Shown here one piece after another: positions 1-9,022 of a stretch of 64,000 bases of DNA. The translations under genes were made by a program, and so were the position numbers. Each line of letters opens with the position of its first letter. Positions within the stretch are counted from its first letter, which is position 1. Below the pieces are notes generated by a model. That model saw only the letters and a list, made by a program, of their open reading frames with translations, did no database searches and was not told where the DNA came from. This DNA is from Anaerophaga thermohalophila DSM 12881 (GTDB lineage Bacteria > Bacteroidota > Bacteroidia > Bacteroidales > Marinilabiliaceae): positions 1 to 64,000 of the forward strand of contig NZ_AEWI01000037.1 in assembly GCF_000191885.1 (NCBI RefSeq). Reading direction: 5' to 3'.

Positions 1-200
1 CACTGTAAATATTCTTTCTTTATACGGACAAACTGTTGCGTTGCATGGGGTTGGAAAAAAAAAGCTTAAACGCAAAGACGTATGTTGTGTTTATAATTCA
101 CACTACTGGCTAATGACTAAAAACTAATGACTAAATTACTTATATCTAAAAATCTGATAATCTATTAAGGCAATCTTTGCCATGCTCGTTTCAATAATTT
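1..200. repeat. Repeat D, copy 1 (left window edge)
   Basis: Non-coding. This stretch is the reverse complement of most of 34775-35045: the same run of purines around AAGCTTAAACGCAAAGACG, the same GTGTTTATAATTCACAC block, then short GACTAAAAACTAAT units, then ATCTAAAAATCTGATAATC and a CATGCTCGTTTCA end. A shorter copy lies at 19733-19825. This copy has about two of the tandem units, against about seven in the 34.8 kb copy. The remaining bases to 346 show no gene. Confidence 0.8.
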
Positions 201-346
201 TAAAATTTGCCGTTTTCTCCGTTGCTTTAATTTTTTTCATCTATTTTTGTTATTATAAACGCAGAAACGCAACAACGCAAACTTCTTGTTATGAGAAGGT
301 TATGATTTGCTTCAACGATTTGTGATGACCCAAAGAGATTTTCCTT

Positions 347-1285
347 ATGATTATTCAATTAGCACTTTTAACAGCCGTAATTCTGCAACTTGGAGCTTTT
401 TTCAAGACATTAGGCCTGATAAGAAAAACCCGTTTCAATGTATCCTGGATCACAATATCAATTGCTTTTTTCCTGATGGCCATCCGCAGAGTCAGCGAGT
501 TATTAGACTTCACCCAAAATGCAGAACTGAGCAGGATTGACTTATTCAACACCTGGGTGGCTGTATTTATCTCTCTGTTGATGTTTGTTGCTTCGTTTTA
601 CATTCGAAGAATTTTTAATTTGCAGGAAGAAATTGACAAGATGCGAAAACAAAATGAAGCCCGGGTTTTATCGGCAATTATCGATACCGAAGAAAAAGAA
701 CGCCAGTTGTTTGCCAGAGAATTACACGATGGACTCGGCCCCATCTTATCATCGGTGAAAATGGCCTTTTCGGCCATCAACAAAGAAGAGATAGGTGATA
801 AGAACAAGGTGATCATGGAAAGGACAGAAAAATCCGTTGACCATGCAGTGATGGCCGTCAGAGAAATTTCAAACAATCTGAGCCCCCATCTTTTGGACAC
901 ATTTGGATTACTTAAAGCCATTCGTTCGTTTTACAATGCTATTGCCATTACTAAAAAACCTGAACTCGATGTTGAAAACTGCTTTATTCCGCCTAAACTC
1001 CCTAAAAACATTGAAGTTATTCTTTATCGCATCCTGTGCGAGTTGATAAACAATACCCTGAAACATGCAGACGCATCAAAAATCAACATTGTTATTTTTG
1101 AGCAGTCGGGAATCCTGGAACTTAATTACAGCGACGACGGTTGTGGCTTTGACCTAAAGCAAAAAAAACATCAGGGCAACGGATTGGATAACATCTCTTC
1201 CAGAGTGAAATCATTAAATGGAAAAGTTCAAATGCACAGCAAAAGCAATAATGGTTTTTTTATTAAAATAAATATCCCGCTATGA
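347..1285 (+). CDS. Sensor histidine kinase, NarL/DesK (HisKA_3) type
   Basis: Membrane sensor kinase that would phosphorylate the adjacent response regulator. Three hydrophobic segments are visible (about residues 3-20, 33-48 and 68-87), with no large periplasmic sensor domain. A cytoplasmic HisKA_3 dimerisation helix follows, with the phosphoacceptor in ARELHDGLG (His127). The ATPase domain has an N-box at about 232-242 (ELINNTLKHA), a G1 box at 263-269 (DDGCGFD) and a G2 motif GNGLDNI. It overlaps the next gene by 4 bp (ATGA), so the two are translationally coupled. The signal it senses is not evident. The nearest downstream transporter is a phosphate permease, but the intervening 350 bp contains a mobile repeat, so a link is only a guess. 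Confidence 0.9.
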   Translation: MIIQLALLTAVILQLGAFFKTLGLIRKTRFNVSWITISIAFFLMAIRRVSELLDFTQNAELSRIDLFNTWVAVFISLLMFVASFYIRRIFNLQEEIDKMRKQNEARVLSAIIDTEEKERQLFARELHDGLGPILSSVKMAFSAINKEEIGDKNKVIMERTEKSVDHAVMAVREISNNLSPHLLDTFGLLKAIRSFYNAIAITKKPELDVENCFIPPKLPKNIEVILYRILCELINNTLKHADASKINIVIFEQSGILELNYSDDGCGFDLKQKKHQGNGLDNISSRVKSLNGKVQMHSKSNNGFFIKINIPL

Positions 1286-1914
1286 CACTATATATTGTTG
1301 ATGATCATCAGCTATTCCGTGAAGGACTCAAGTTTTTGTTGTCCGGATGGGATTTCATTTCAGAAATACATGAAGCCGAAAGCGGAGAAGCATTCTTAAA
1401 TATGATGGACAAAACAGAACAGGCAATTGTCCTTATGGACATCGAACTTTCGGGTATTAATGGTATTGAAACAACTGAAAAATGTCTTCAACAACATCCC
1501 GAATGGAAAATCATTGCACTCTCCATGTATGGCAATGAAAACTACTATTCAGGCATGATTGACGCGGGGGCCAGTGGATTTCTTTTAAAAAATTCAAAAC
1601 TGGAAGATGTTAAAAAGGCCATTTCGGAAGTAGCCGATGGCAATAATTATTTTTCTCCCGAAATCCTTTCCGGAATTATTCAAAACATCAACAAAAAGAA
1701 AAACGGCCCCAAAAACAGCGAGCTCACCGAAAGAGAAATTGAAGTGCTTTTCAATATTTGCAAAGGTCTTTCTAACCAGGAAATTGCAGAAACACTCAAT
1801 GTAAGCAAAAGAACCATTGATAAGCACCGGGAGAACATATTGCTGAAGACCGACTCGTCCAACACGGCACAGATGGTAGTTTATGCTATAAAGAACAAAA
1901 TTTTTGAAGTATAA
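1282..1914 (+). CDS. Response regulator, NarL/FixJ family
   Basis: Two-domain transcriptional regulator of 210 residues. The receiver domain has acidic residues DD at 7-8, the phosphoacceptor Asp53 in LMDIEL and a conserved Lys near 104 (LLKNSK). A LuxR-type helix-turn-helix fills about 145-205, with the usual LTEREIEVL and ISNQEIAETL-like pattern (here LSNQEIAETLNVSKRTIDKH). Its start codon overlaps the kinase stop codon, so the pair is one operon. Target genes cannot be read from the sequence. Confidence 0.92.
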   Translation: MTLYIVDDHQLFREGLKFLLSGWDFISEIHEAESGEAFLNMMDKTEQAIVLMDIELSGINGIETTEKCLQQHPEWKIIALSMYGNENYYSGMIDAGASGFLLKNSKLEDVKKAISEVADGNNYFSPEILSGIIQNINKKKNGPKNSELTEREIEVLFNICKGLSNQEIAETLNVSKRTIDKHRENILLKTDSSNTAQMVVYAIKNKIFEV

Positions 1915-1984
1915 AAAACGACTAAACGCAGAGACGCAAAAGCGCAAAGTTTTTATTATAGATCGTTAGATTTGCAGATATCTG

Positions 1985-2000
1985 CCTGTCTGCAGACAGG
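1985..2000. repeat. Perfect 16-bp palindrome
   Basis: CCTGTCTGCAGACAGG is a perfect self-complementary 16-mer just 3' of the response regulator gene and 14 bp before a MITE copy. There is no T tract, so it is not a classical terminator. Its role is unknown. Confidence 0.6.
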
Positions 2001-2014
2001 TTAGATGAATAAAT

Positions 2015-2155
2015 GAGTGCAGTATAAAAAGCATATTTTTGTCAAAATCAAGGCGTTTTAAATTTTTGCACCGGAGTTAACTTATTGTTAATGAGGATTC
2101 AAAAATTTAAAACAACAACGAGTTTGGCAACAAAGATGCTTTTTAGATTGGGCTC
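2015..2155 (+). mobile_element. 141-bp MITE, subfamily A, copy A1
   Basis: Imperfect palindrome with termini GAGTGCAGTATAAAAAGC and (reverse-complemented right end) GAGCCCAATCTAAAAAGC. The loop contains CCGGAGTTAAC and TTGTTAATGAGGAT. The flanks ATAAAT (2009-2014) and ATAAGT (2156-2161) match at 5 of 6 positions and read as a slightly decayed target-site duplication. It lies between the two-component pair and the phosphate permease. The rest of 1915-2262 holds no gene. Confidence 0.85.
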
Positions 2156-2262
2156 ATAAGTTTTCTACGTCTTTAAACGTATATCCCCGAATACGCTTTT
2201 GTACGGTTTTAAAGCAGCCGGGATTCAAACACTTTTGTCACCAAAATCCTATTATTTTAGCC

Positions 2263-3288
2263 ATGCTGATTCCTTTTCTAATACCATTTGTCATTGCCAT
2301 GTTTCTTGCAATAAACATGGGCGGTAGTGGCACAGCACCTTCTTTTTCGGCAGCCTATGGAACAAACTTGATAAAACAAAGTGCCATCCCGGGCTTGTTT
2401 GGGATCATGGTGTTTCTGGGCGCTATAATCGGTGGAAAAAACACAGCCTATACTGTAGGAAAAGGACTTATTCAACCGGAACTAATGACGTTCACCATCG
2501 TTTCCATAATTTTGATATCTGTAGCTTTCGCGCTTCTTATTGCCAACCTGTTCGGCATTCCCCAGTCAACCAGTCAGGCAACAGTGATGGCGGTCATTGC
2601 TCCGGCTGTATATTTCAACTCACTCAATACGCACAAACTTCTTTATGATGTTCTGCCCACCTGGTTTGTAATGCCGATATTCTCTTTTATCCTGGCATTT
2701 TTGATTGGTAAATACATCTACAAACCCATAAGAAAAAAAGGCTATACCATATCGAAAAAGTTAAATGACCATTTCATGTTTAAGGGTGGCATATTGATTA
2801 TGTCGATGTATGTGGCTTTCGCAATCGGCACAAACAATGTTGCCAACGCGGCGGGCCCCATAGCCATGATGGCGGTGAACGAGCTAAATATCAGTGACGA
2901 GTATTTCCTTCAGGTACTGATTCTGGCCACGCTCATCGTTGCTCCCAGTTTTGGTATAGGAAGTTCCATTTTCGGAAAAAAGATACTTCAAAACACGGGC
3001 AAGGAAATTGTTCTTTTTGGCAAAGTTGAAGCCGTTATTATTGCATTTATTTCGGCATCACTATTATTATTAGCATCGCTGATAAAAGGAATCCCCACTT
3101 CGTTGGTACAATTAAATGTATCTGCCATAATTGGTATAGGCGTGGCCAAACTCGGAGGCAAAAATATTTTTTTCAAAACCGAAGTGAACCGCTTTTTCAT
3201 TATGTGGATCATTGCACCCCTTATTGCTTTTCTGGTTTCTCTGTTACTGACATGGGGCGCTGACAGCTGGGGACTAATCAATATATAA
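2263..3288 (+). CDS. Inorganic phosphate transporter, PiT family
   Basis: Low-affinity phosphate permease of the inner membrane (PF01384), 341 residues with about ten hydrophobic helices. The C-terminal half carries the family signature as GTNNVANAAGP (about 188-198). The N-terminal half, where the family usually repeats a GANDxAN-type motif, reads INMGGSGTAPSFSAAYG instead. It stands alone between two intergenic repeats, in the same strand and region as the high-affinity Pst system, so this locus appears to carry both uptake routes. The ATG at 2263 gives an N-terminus that begins directly in the first membrane helix. Confidence 0.88.
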   Translation: MLIPFLIPFVIAMFLAINMGGSGTAPSFSAAYGTNLIKQSAIPGLFGIMVFLGAIIGGKNTAYTVGKGLIQPELMTFTIVSIILISVAFALLIANLFGIPQSTSQATVMAVIAPAVYFNSLNTHKLLYDVLPTWFVMPIFSFILAFLIGKYIYKPIRKKGYTISKKLNDHFMFKGGILIMSMYVAFAIGTNNVANAAGPIAMMAVNELNISDEYFLQVLILATLIVAPSFGIGSSIFGKKILQNTGKEIVLFGKVEAVIIAFISASLLLLASLIKGIPTSLVQLNVSAIIGIGVAKLGGKNIFFKTEVNRFFIMWIIAPLIAFLVSLLLTWGADSWGLINI

Positions 3289-3442
3289 CCTTCTGAATCA
3301 AAACAACTTACCTGAATCAAAAGATCGTTAGATTTTAAGATGTAAATCACTACTGACCGAGTAAAATAAAATGGATCTAATGAAGTCCTGTATTTATGTG
3401 CGTTCTGAATACTTTTACACAGTTCAGAATTAGGTTCGCATC

Positions 3443-3608
3443 AAAGAAATTCCGTTAAGAAAATCAGCTTGTTTTTCGTAAAGAAACGAGCTTGCGAGTT
3501 CACCGAATGCCTTTGAAAGCAAACACGATAATGAGGTAAATCCGAATTGTTTGAGCGAAGCGAGTTTTCGGATTTTAGAAAAACAATCTGATTTTTAGGA
3601 ATTTCTTT
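3443..3608. repeat. Large imperfect inverted repeat in a 950-bp gene-free stretch
   Basis: The left arm at about 3443-3485 (AAAGAAATTCC..AAAATCAG..TTGTTTTTC) is matched in reverse complement by about 3566-3608. Inside, GAGCTTGCGAG and GAGCGAAGCGAG are near copies. A second, weaker inverted pair follows (TCACTGCT..ACTTTTTTT at about 3676-3715 against AAAAAAAGT..AGCAGTGA at about 3773-3840). No reading frame of note exists between 3289 and 4242, so this looks like two decayed or structured non-coding elements. Confidence 0.6.
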
Positions 3609-3915
3609 GCGCGACGGCATTTTTTAGCATAGCTGAATTTTGCTGCGTTCGGCATTGACACAAACAAGTTTGGTCACTGCTCTCACTTAACGCAAAATTT
3701 GTTTACTTTTTTTTGCTGTAGAATTGGAGCGAAGCGTAAATCGTGAACGCCTTATAATTTTTATCTCGTGAACAAAAAAAGTAAAAGCCCGCGCGGCTTG
3801 AGCGCAAAAAATTAAATGCTTTTTTGTCGGACAGCAGTGATTGTAAATAATTCAAATTCAGTCAGCAATTTTCGGTCAGGTTCTTCATACAATAATGCTT
3901 ACCTATTTGATACTT

Positions 3916-4056
3916 GAGTGCAGTATAAAAAGCATATTTTTGTCAAAATCAAGGCGTTTTAAATTTTTGTTCCGGAGTTAACTTGTTGTTAATAAGGATG
4001 CAAAAATTTAAAACAACAACGAGTTTGGCAACAAAGATGCTTTTTATACCGTACTC
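3916..4056 (+). mobile_element. 141-bp MITE, subfamily A, copy A2
   Basis: Same 141-bp element as A1, nearly identical along its length, except that the right end reads TATACCGTACTC. The flanks ATACTT and ATGTTT agree at only 4 of 6 positions, so the duplication has decayed or the ends have drifted. Confidence 0.83.
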
Positions 4057-4242
4057 ATGTTTTAAATGAACAAATTTTTAAAATTAAGAACACGTTTTGA
4101 GATGAACCTTCAGTCAATAGTCAGTAGCACATGTTCTTTCCCTTCCATAAGTGTTAAAACGTAATCCAAAATTACGATTTAGAACTGTTTTCTTTAAAAC
4201 AGATATGTTCCAATTTTGCCATATAATCAATAACAACAAACC

Positions 4243-5067
4243 ATGGAGCAAATCAGGAACATTACGATTATTGGCGGCATTGATAAATCGGGGAAGCATG
4301 AAAATATCAAATGCTTCGATATCGCACAAGGTGAAATTATAGGCATTGTAGGCCCTACCGGAAGCGGGAAAAGTCAGCTGATTTCTGACATAGAACAGTT
4401 ATCTCAAAAAGACAGTTCTACACATCGCCAGATATTAATTAACGGTGAAATCCCTACGTCTGAACTGCGTAACAACCCCCGACAAAAAATGGTAGCTCAG
4501 CTGTCTCAGAACATGAACTTCCTGGCCGACATGAATGTCAAGGATTTTCTTTTACTGCATGCACAATGTCGGGGAAAAAGCATGAAAAACATCGATAAAA
4601 TTATCTACATGGCGAACCAGCTAACCGGTGAGCCAATAAAGCCCAATGATAATCTTACCATTTTAAGCGGGGGTCAAACACGTGCCCTGATGGTAGCCGA
4701 TGTGGCAGTAATTAGTGAATCACCCATTGTATTGATTGATGAAATCGAAAATGCAGGGATCAAAAAACACGAAGCTCTTGAACTGCTTTCCGGATATAAC
4801 AAACTCATACTCATTGTTACGCATGACCCGGTAATGGCTCTTAGTGCACAGAAAAGAATAATAATGAAAAACGGGGGAATGACAGACATTATTGATAGTT
4901 CTCCGGAAGAAAAAACAATTTCTTCGCAACTAAGCCAGGTTGATCAAACCATGCTTAAATTAAGAGAAATAATCCGGAATGGACAACATATCAAAGAAAA
5001 AGACATCAATCAGATATTTCCCGGGTCATCTGTCAATAAGGAAATAACAACATTGAACAATTATTAA
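4243..5067 (+). CDS. Stand-alone ABC-type ATPase (possible metallocofactor maturation ATPase)
   Basis: Soluble ABC ATPase of 274 residues with no permease gene nearby. Motifs seen: Walker A GPTGSGKS (37-44), Q-loop near 87-89, signature LSGGQ (141-145), Walker [10 protein letters not shown] (162-170) and H-loop His194. A short extra C-terminal region (about 215-274) follows. The Walker B acidic residue sits in DEIENAG rather than the importer-like DEPTSALD, and the lack of membrane partners argues against transport. It is followed after 9 bp by a GTPase gene and then by a 4Fe-4S protein gene, all on one strand. This suggests an ATP- and GTP-dependent machine acting on a metal or redox cofactor, comparable in concept to activation ATPases such as methyl-CoM reductase component A2. 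The specific role is inference. Confidence 0.7.
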   Translation: MEQIRNITIIGGIDKSGKHENIKCFDIAQGEIIGIVGPTGSGKSQLISDIEQLSQKDSSTHRQILINGEIPTSELRNNPRQKMVAQLSQNMNFLADMNVKDFLLLHAQCRGKSMKNIDKIIYMANQLTGEPIKPNDNLTILSGGQTRALMVADVAVISESPIVLIDEIENAGIKKHEALELLSGYNKLILIVTHDPVMALSAQKRIIMKNGGMTDIIDSSPEEKTISSQLSQVDQTMLKLREIIRNGQHIKEKDINQIFPGSSVNKEITTLNNY

Positions 5068-5076
5068 AACTGATAT

Positions 5077-5778
5077 ATGAAGCTTGTAATTATTGCCGGA
5101 ACACCAGGAGCAGGTAAAACATCTATATTAATCAACACGATAAAAATATTGAAAGGTACAAACACAAAACCCGCCGTTGTGAAAGTAGATTGTCTTGCCA
5201 CGGACGATGATAAACGATTTGCCACTTTAGGAATACCAGTTCTTACCGGGCTGTCCCGTGATATGTGTCCAGATCATTTTTCAATCTATAATCTGGATGA
5301 AATGAAAAAATTTGCTGACACAAACAATGCCGATACACTTATCATGGAAACAGCCGGTCTTTGTCACCGATGCGCTCCCTATACAGATAATTGCCTTGGC
5401 ATTTGTGTCATTGATTCTACAAGTGGACCTAACAATCCCGGAAAAACAGGTCCCTTCCTGAGTTGTGCCGATATTGTAGTTGTCACCAAAGGCGACATGA
5501 TTTCGCAAGCCGAACGCGAAATATTCAGAGAAAAAATACTTGAAGCTAATCCCGGCTGCACAATTCTGGATGTCAATGGTCTTAATGGCCAGGGAGCCGC
5601 TGAACTGGCAAAGCACATCATGGCATCGGGTAAAAAAGTTACAAACGAAGAAAAACTCAGACACAATGCGCCTTTCTCTGTTTGTACACTATGTGTCGGT
5701 GAACAACGTGTAAGCAAAAAATACCATCGTGGATTACTTAGAAACATGAATGGTTTCCAGGAATATATCGGTGAATAG
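5077..5778 (+). CDS. HypB/CobW-like GTPase, cysteine-rich
   Basis: SIMIBI-class GTPase of 233 residues. G1/P-loop GTPGAGKTS (8-16), G3-like METAG (90-94) and G4 TKGD (137-140) are visible. It is rich in cysteines placed as in metal-handling GTPases: CHRC at 96-99, Cys106, Cys110, Cys130 and a CTLC pair at 203-206. Proteins of this class (HypB, UreG, CobW/NHA activators) insert or load metals, so metal delivery is the best guess, but no target enzyme is encoded nearby. Middle gene of the three-gene set, 9 bp after the ABC ATPase and 26 bp before the 4Fe-4S protein. Confidence 0.72.
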   Translation: MKLVIIAGTPGAGKTSILINTIKILKGTNTKPAVVKVDCLATDDDKRFATLGIPVLTGLSRDMCPDHFSIYNLDEMKKFADTNNADTLIMETAGLCHRCAPYTDNCLGICVIDSTSGPNNPGKTGPFLSCADIVVVTKGDMISQAEREIFREKILEANPGCTILDVNGLNGQGAAELAKHIMASGKKVTNEEKLRHNAPFSVCTLCVGEQRVSKKYHRGLLRNMNGFQEYIGE

Positions 5779-5804
5779 CTAACCCAAAAGTCAGACAAAA
5801 ATTT

Positions 5805-6488
5805 ATGCTGAAAAAAATAACAACCCTACTGCCGGATTTTAATTGCGGAAATTGCGGATACAGCCATTGTGAAGATTTTGCCGTATCTTTAATCAACGGA
5901 AAAGAAGAACCAGATGCCTGCCCCGTACTAAAGCGCCCGGCGTTTGCAGCCAATAAAACTTCTATTGAGAAGCTTATTCAGAAGCGAAATCGAGTTACCA
6001 CCCATAATAATATTACTATTACCGGGGTTATTGATAATTACAGGGCCGATATTGTCCTCAAACCCCTGAAAAACGAAAAAAGCTGCCGGGAAACCCTTTT
6101 ACCCTTATGTTCAATCGACCTGAAAACAGGAGATGTTATAAAATATCGCCCATTAGGTTGCCCGATAACACACATCGCCAAAATAGTTGAGCGCCAACAC
6201 TCCCTCATTACCGTGGTAATTACAGGCCCGGATAATGATCGAAATATCGAAAACAACGCAATTACAGATGTTGGTATTTGTATGGTACTTGCATTTCAGG
6301 GCAGATACGAAGGTAAAATACTAAAAGTCGGCGAAACGATACGTTTCCTTCCACATCATTGCATGATGCAAAAAATTCATAGTGGTGTCGTTGTTCAACT
6401 TGAAAAAGAAAACGTAAGAATTGAAATTATCGACCTGAAAGTATGGGGAATGCCGGAAGTAAATACCACCACTTACGTAACATATTAA
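5805..6488 (+). CDS. 4Fe-4S protein with RnfB/CFeSP-type N-terminal cluster
   Basis: 227 residues. The N-terminus carries Cys14, Cys17, Cys22 and Cys39 (C-x2-C-x4-C-x16-C, in FNCGNCGYSHCED). This is the pattern of the PF04060 Fe-S domain found in RnfB and in the large subunit of the corrinoid iron-sulfur protein. The remaining ~185 residues are not a domain I recognise, and contain a further Cys/His scatter (Cys84, Cys92, Cys109, HHCM near 188-191). It ends the three-gene set with the ABC ATPase and the GTPase. A role as electron donor or cluster carrier to a partner enzyme is inferred from the domain and context. Confidence 0.68.
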   Translation: MLKKITTLLPDFNCGNCGYSHCEDFAVSLINGKEEPDACPVLKRPAFAANKTSIEKLIQKRNRVTTHNNITITGVIDNYRADIVLKPLKNEKSCRETLLPLCSIDLKTGDVIKYRPLGCPITHIAKIVERQHSLITVVITGPDNDRNIENNAITDVGICMVLAFQGRYEGKILKVGETIRFLPHHCMMQKIHSGVVVQLEKENVRIEIIDLKVWGMPEVNTTTYVTY

Positions 6489-6572
6489 TTAGTGCCCCCT
6501 GTCTATAAAACCGAAAAAAATTGTCCCAAATTATGTGTCGGTTCAGATGGTACTTTATGGATAGACACTAAA
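6489..6572. repeat. Repeat E, intact copy
   Basis: About 84 bp with inverted ends: TTAGTGCCCCCTGTCTATAAA on the left and TACTTTATGGATAGACACTAA on the right. It starts two bases after the stop codon of the 4Fe-4S gene. Related right ends occur at about 20954, 21277 and 48830. The 21.1 and 48.4 kb copies carry MITE insertions. Confidence 0.6.
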
Positions 6573-6659
6573 TAAGTATTTTCACCTAAAAAAGATAGGT
6601 AAAAAGCCTGTTTTATATAACATCAGACAAACCCACTTTTGCTGAAAAAAATTTGAACT

Positions 6660-7925
6660 ATGAGTAAATTATCTTCAGCAATCCGGTTTTCTTTTTTTCT
6701 GATATGCTTTGCTTTTCCTTTTAATAAAGCATTTTCTCAACTAAAAGTAGATGCGCACTATCGTCCGCGCTTCGAAGTGCGCAACGGGTATCGTGAATTG
6801 ATTCCTAAAGACGCCGACCCTTCAATTATTGCCTCTCAACGCATGAGACTGTCACTGGTTTATGAAACGGAAAAACTGAAACTCAAATTTTCCCCGCAGG
6901 ATGTGCGCGTATGGGGTGATGAAAACCTTACCAGTTCAACGGGAGTTTACGGCAATGATGCATCGCTGGATTTATTTGAAGGATATGTGGAACTCAAACC
7001 CACTGGCAATTTAAGTCTTTCTGTGGGTCGCCAGACTTTGGTTTATGATAACCAGAGATTACTGGCCGAACGCAACTGGAACCAAAACGGCCTGGCCTAC
7101 GATGCCGTTGTATTGAAATGGAAACTTAACCAATGGAACCTGCATGCAGGAACCTCGTGGAACTCGCTAAAGGAAACAACATCCAATAATCTTTATCCGC
7201 CCGACAAAATTAAATCCCTCAATTTTTTGTGGCTGGAACATCAATTTTCCGACAAGCTTGATGTCTCATTTTTGCACATTGCTTCAGGGGTAACCGAAAC
7301 CGATACCACCAATACCCTGAATTTCCGCCAAACCTCAGGTGCTTACCTCAATTATACCTCCAATGCATTAAACGCAAAATCAAATGCTTACTTTCAATAT
7401 GGGAATAATGATGAAGGACAGAATGTCCGTGCTTTTCTTTTGGATGCCGATGTAGCTTTTAAAACTGGCCGTCTTTCCCCGGGACTTGGCATCAGCTATT
7501 TGTCGGGCAATGACGATGCCAGCGGAAGCACCGACCATTTGTTTGATGTTTTGTATGGAGCACGTCACCGTTTTTTTGGTCACATGGATTACTTCAGAAA
7601 CATCCCTTCACATACCAAAGAAGGTGGACTGACAGACATCTACGGATATCTCAACCTGAAAATTTCTCCCAAAATAAATCTGAAAAATACCGGGCACTTC
7701 TTTTCCCTGGCACAAACCAACCAAAATACGCCGACAGACAAATACCTCGGGTACGAGAATGAGTTGGAATTCAAATACAATTTCAACGAATGGGGCTCTA
7801 TAAAATCGGCATGGTTATTTTACCTGACCACCGATGCCTTTGAGCAGTTACAGAGAGTAAGCAGTCCGGCCTTTCCCCAATTTTTGTATGTGAGTCTTAC
7901 TGTCGATACCAGTCTTTTTGAATAA
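6660..7925 (+). CDS. Outer-membrane beta-barrel channel, alginate-export family-like
   Basis: 421 residues with an N-terminal signal peptide (hydrophobic 8-22, cleavage near AFS-QLK). The mature protein has the alternating strand pattern and the opening typical of alginate-export/AlgE-like porins of Bacteroidetes and Proteobacteria (LKVDAHYRPRFEVRNGY, then QRMRLSL and GRQTLVYDNQRLLAERNW). It ends in an aromatic Phe (SLFE close to the terminus). It lies 94 bp before pstS on the same strand, so it probably serves as the outer-membrane phosphate or anion channel of the Pst system. That function comes from context, not from the family name. Confidence 0.75.
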   Translation: MSKLSSAIRFSFFLICFAFPFNKAFSQLKVDAHYRPRFEVRNGYRELIPKDADPSIIASQRMRLSLVYETEKLKLKFSPQDVRVWGDENLTSSTGVYGNDASLDLFEGYVELKPTGNLSLSVGRQTLVYDNQRLLAERNWNQNGLAYDAVVLKWKLNQWNLHAGTSWNSLKETTSNNLYPPDKIKSLNFLWLEHQFSDKLDVSFLHIASGVTETDTTNTLNFRQTSGAYLNYTSNALNAKSNAYFQYGNNDEGQNVRAFLLDADVAFKTGRLSPGLGISYLSGNDDASGSTDHLFDVLYGARHRFFGHMDYFRNIPSHTKEGGLTDIYGYLNLKISPKINLKNTGHFFSLAQTNQNTPTDKYLGYENELEFKYNFNEWGSIKSAWLFYLTTDAFEQLQRVSSPAFPQFLYVSLTVDTSLFE

Positions 7926-8018
7926 TACGTCTTTTTACCTACCTCATTTTAAGTAAAAATACTGACGTATATCTTCCCTCAAGCAAATAGTTTTGTAACA
8001 ACAATAATTGCAGAAATC

Positions 8019-8954
8019 ATGAAAAAAACGGCATTGTATTGTATCACACTACTGATTCTACTTTCAGCCTGTGTTTCAAAAAAAGAGAAAGAAAACACCC
8101 TTAGCTTTTCAGGAGCTTTCGCACTCTACCCTTTGGTTATAAAATGGGCAGAAGTATATAAAGAGGAAAACCCTGAAGTCCGTTTCAACATATCTGCCGG
8201 TGGGGCTGGCAAAGGGATGGCCGACGCTCTCGCAGGAACAGTAGATTTAGGAATGTTCTCACGGGAAATCACCCAGGCCGAAAAAGACAAAGGTGTATGG
8301 TGGGTCGGACTATGCAAAGATGCAGTATTTCCCACCATCAGCGCCGATCATCCATATCTTGAACAACTAAAAAAACGCGGATTGACCAGGAAGGAATTTA
8401 AGTCCATATTTATTGATGGAACCATTACCAACTGGAATGCGCTTTTGGAAAATACAGAACCCTTGCAGATACAGGTTTACACCAGGTCCGATGCCTGTGG
8501 TGCTGCCGGAACCTGGGCAAAATACCTGGACGGAAAGCAGGAAGACCTGAAAGGTGTGGGAATTCACGGGGATCCCGGCCTTGCCGAAGCTGTTAGCAAA
8601 GACCCCACAGCCATCGGATATAACAACACAGCTTTTATTTATGATATCAACACTGGCAGGAAACATCCGGGTATTGAAGTTGTTCCCATTGACCTGAATG
8701 AAAATGGCCGGATTGATCCGGAAGAAAATTTTTATGAGGAATTCGACAATGCGCTAAAAGCCATTGCCGACAAAGTTTATCCCTCGCCTCCTGCCCGCGA
8801 ATTGTACTTCGTCGCCAAAGGGAAACCGGAAAAACAAACCACTCTGGATTTTATCAAGTGGACCTTGACATCAGGACAGGATTACGTGAAATCAGCCGGA
8901 TATGTGCCTATTTCAGATGAAAAGCTTAAAGATTACCTGAAAAAAGTGAATTAA
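8019..8954 (+). CDS. pstS: Phosphate ABC transporter substrate-binding lipoprotein
   Basis: Periplasmic phosphate receptor of the Pst importer, 311 residues. The N-terminus is a lipoprotein signal with lipobox LLSAC (Cys18). PBP-like phosphate-binding features follow: SFSGAFALYPL, SAGGAGKGMADAL and RSDACGAAGTWAKYL, which correspond to the phosphate-contacting loops of PstS. First gene of pstSCAB, with 68 bp to pstC. The absence of phoU, phoB or phoR here means any phosphate-starvation control is encoded elsewhere. Confidence 0.93.
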   Translation: MKKTALYCITLLILLSACVSKKEKENTLSFSGAFALYPLVIKWAEVYKEENPEVRFNISAGGAGKGMADALAGTVDLGMFSREITQAEKDKGVWWVGLCKDAVFPTISADHPYLEQLKKRGLTRKEFKSIFIDGTITNWNALLENTEPLQIQVYTRSDACGAAGTWAKYLDGKQEDLKGVGIHGDPGLAEAVSKDPTAIGYNNTAFIYDINTGRKHPGIEVVPIDLNENGRIDPEENFYEEFDNALKAIADKVYPSPPARELYFVAKGKPEKQTTLDFIKWTLTSGQDYVKSAGYVPISDEKLKDYLKKVN

Positions 8955-9022
8955 AAAATTCCTCGAAACAACCTGGAGGCAGGGAAAATTCTGTCACTTT
9001 ACATATTAACATCAATTCACCA

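Noticed and set aside
2215-2240. Possible tRNA T-loop (GGGATTCAAAC)
   Set aside because: No acceptor stem, anticodon arm or D-arm could be paired around it.
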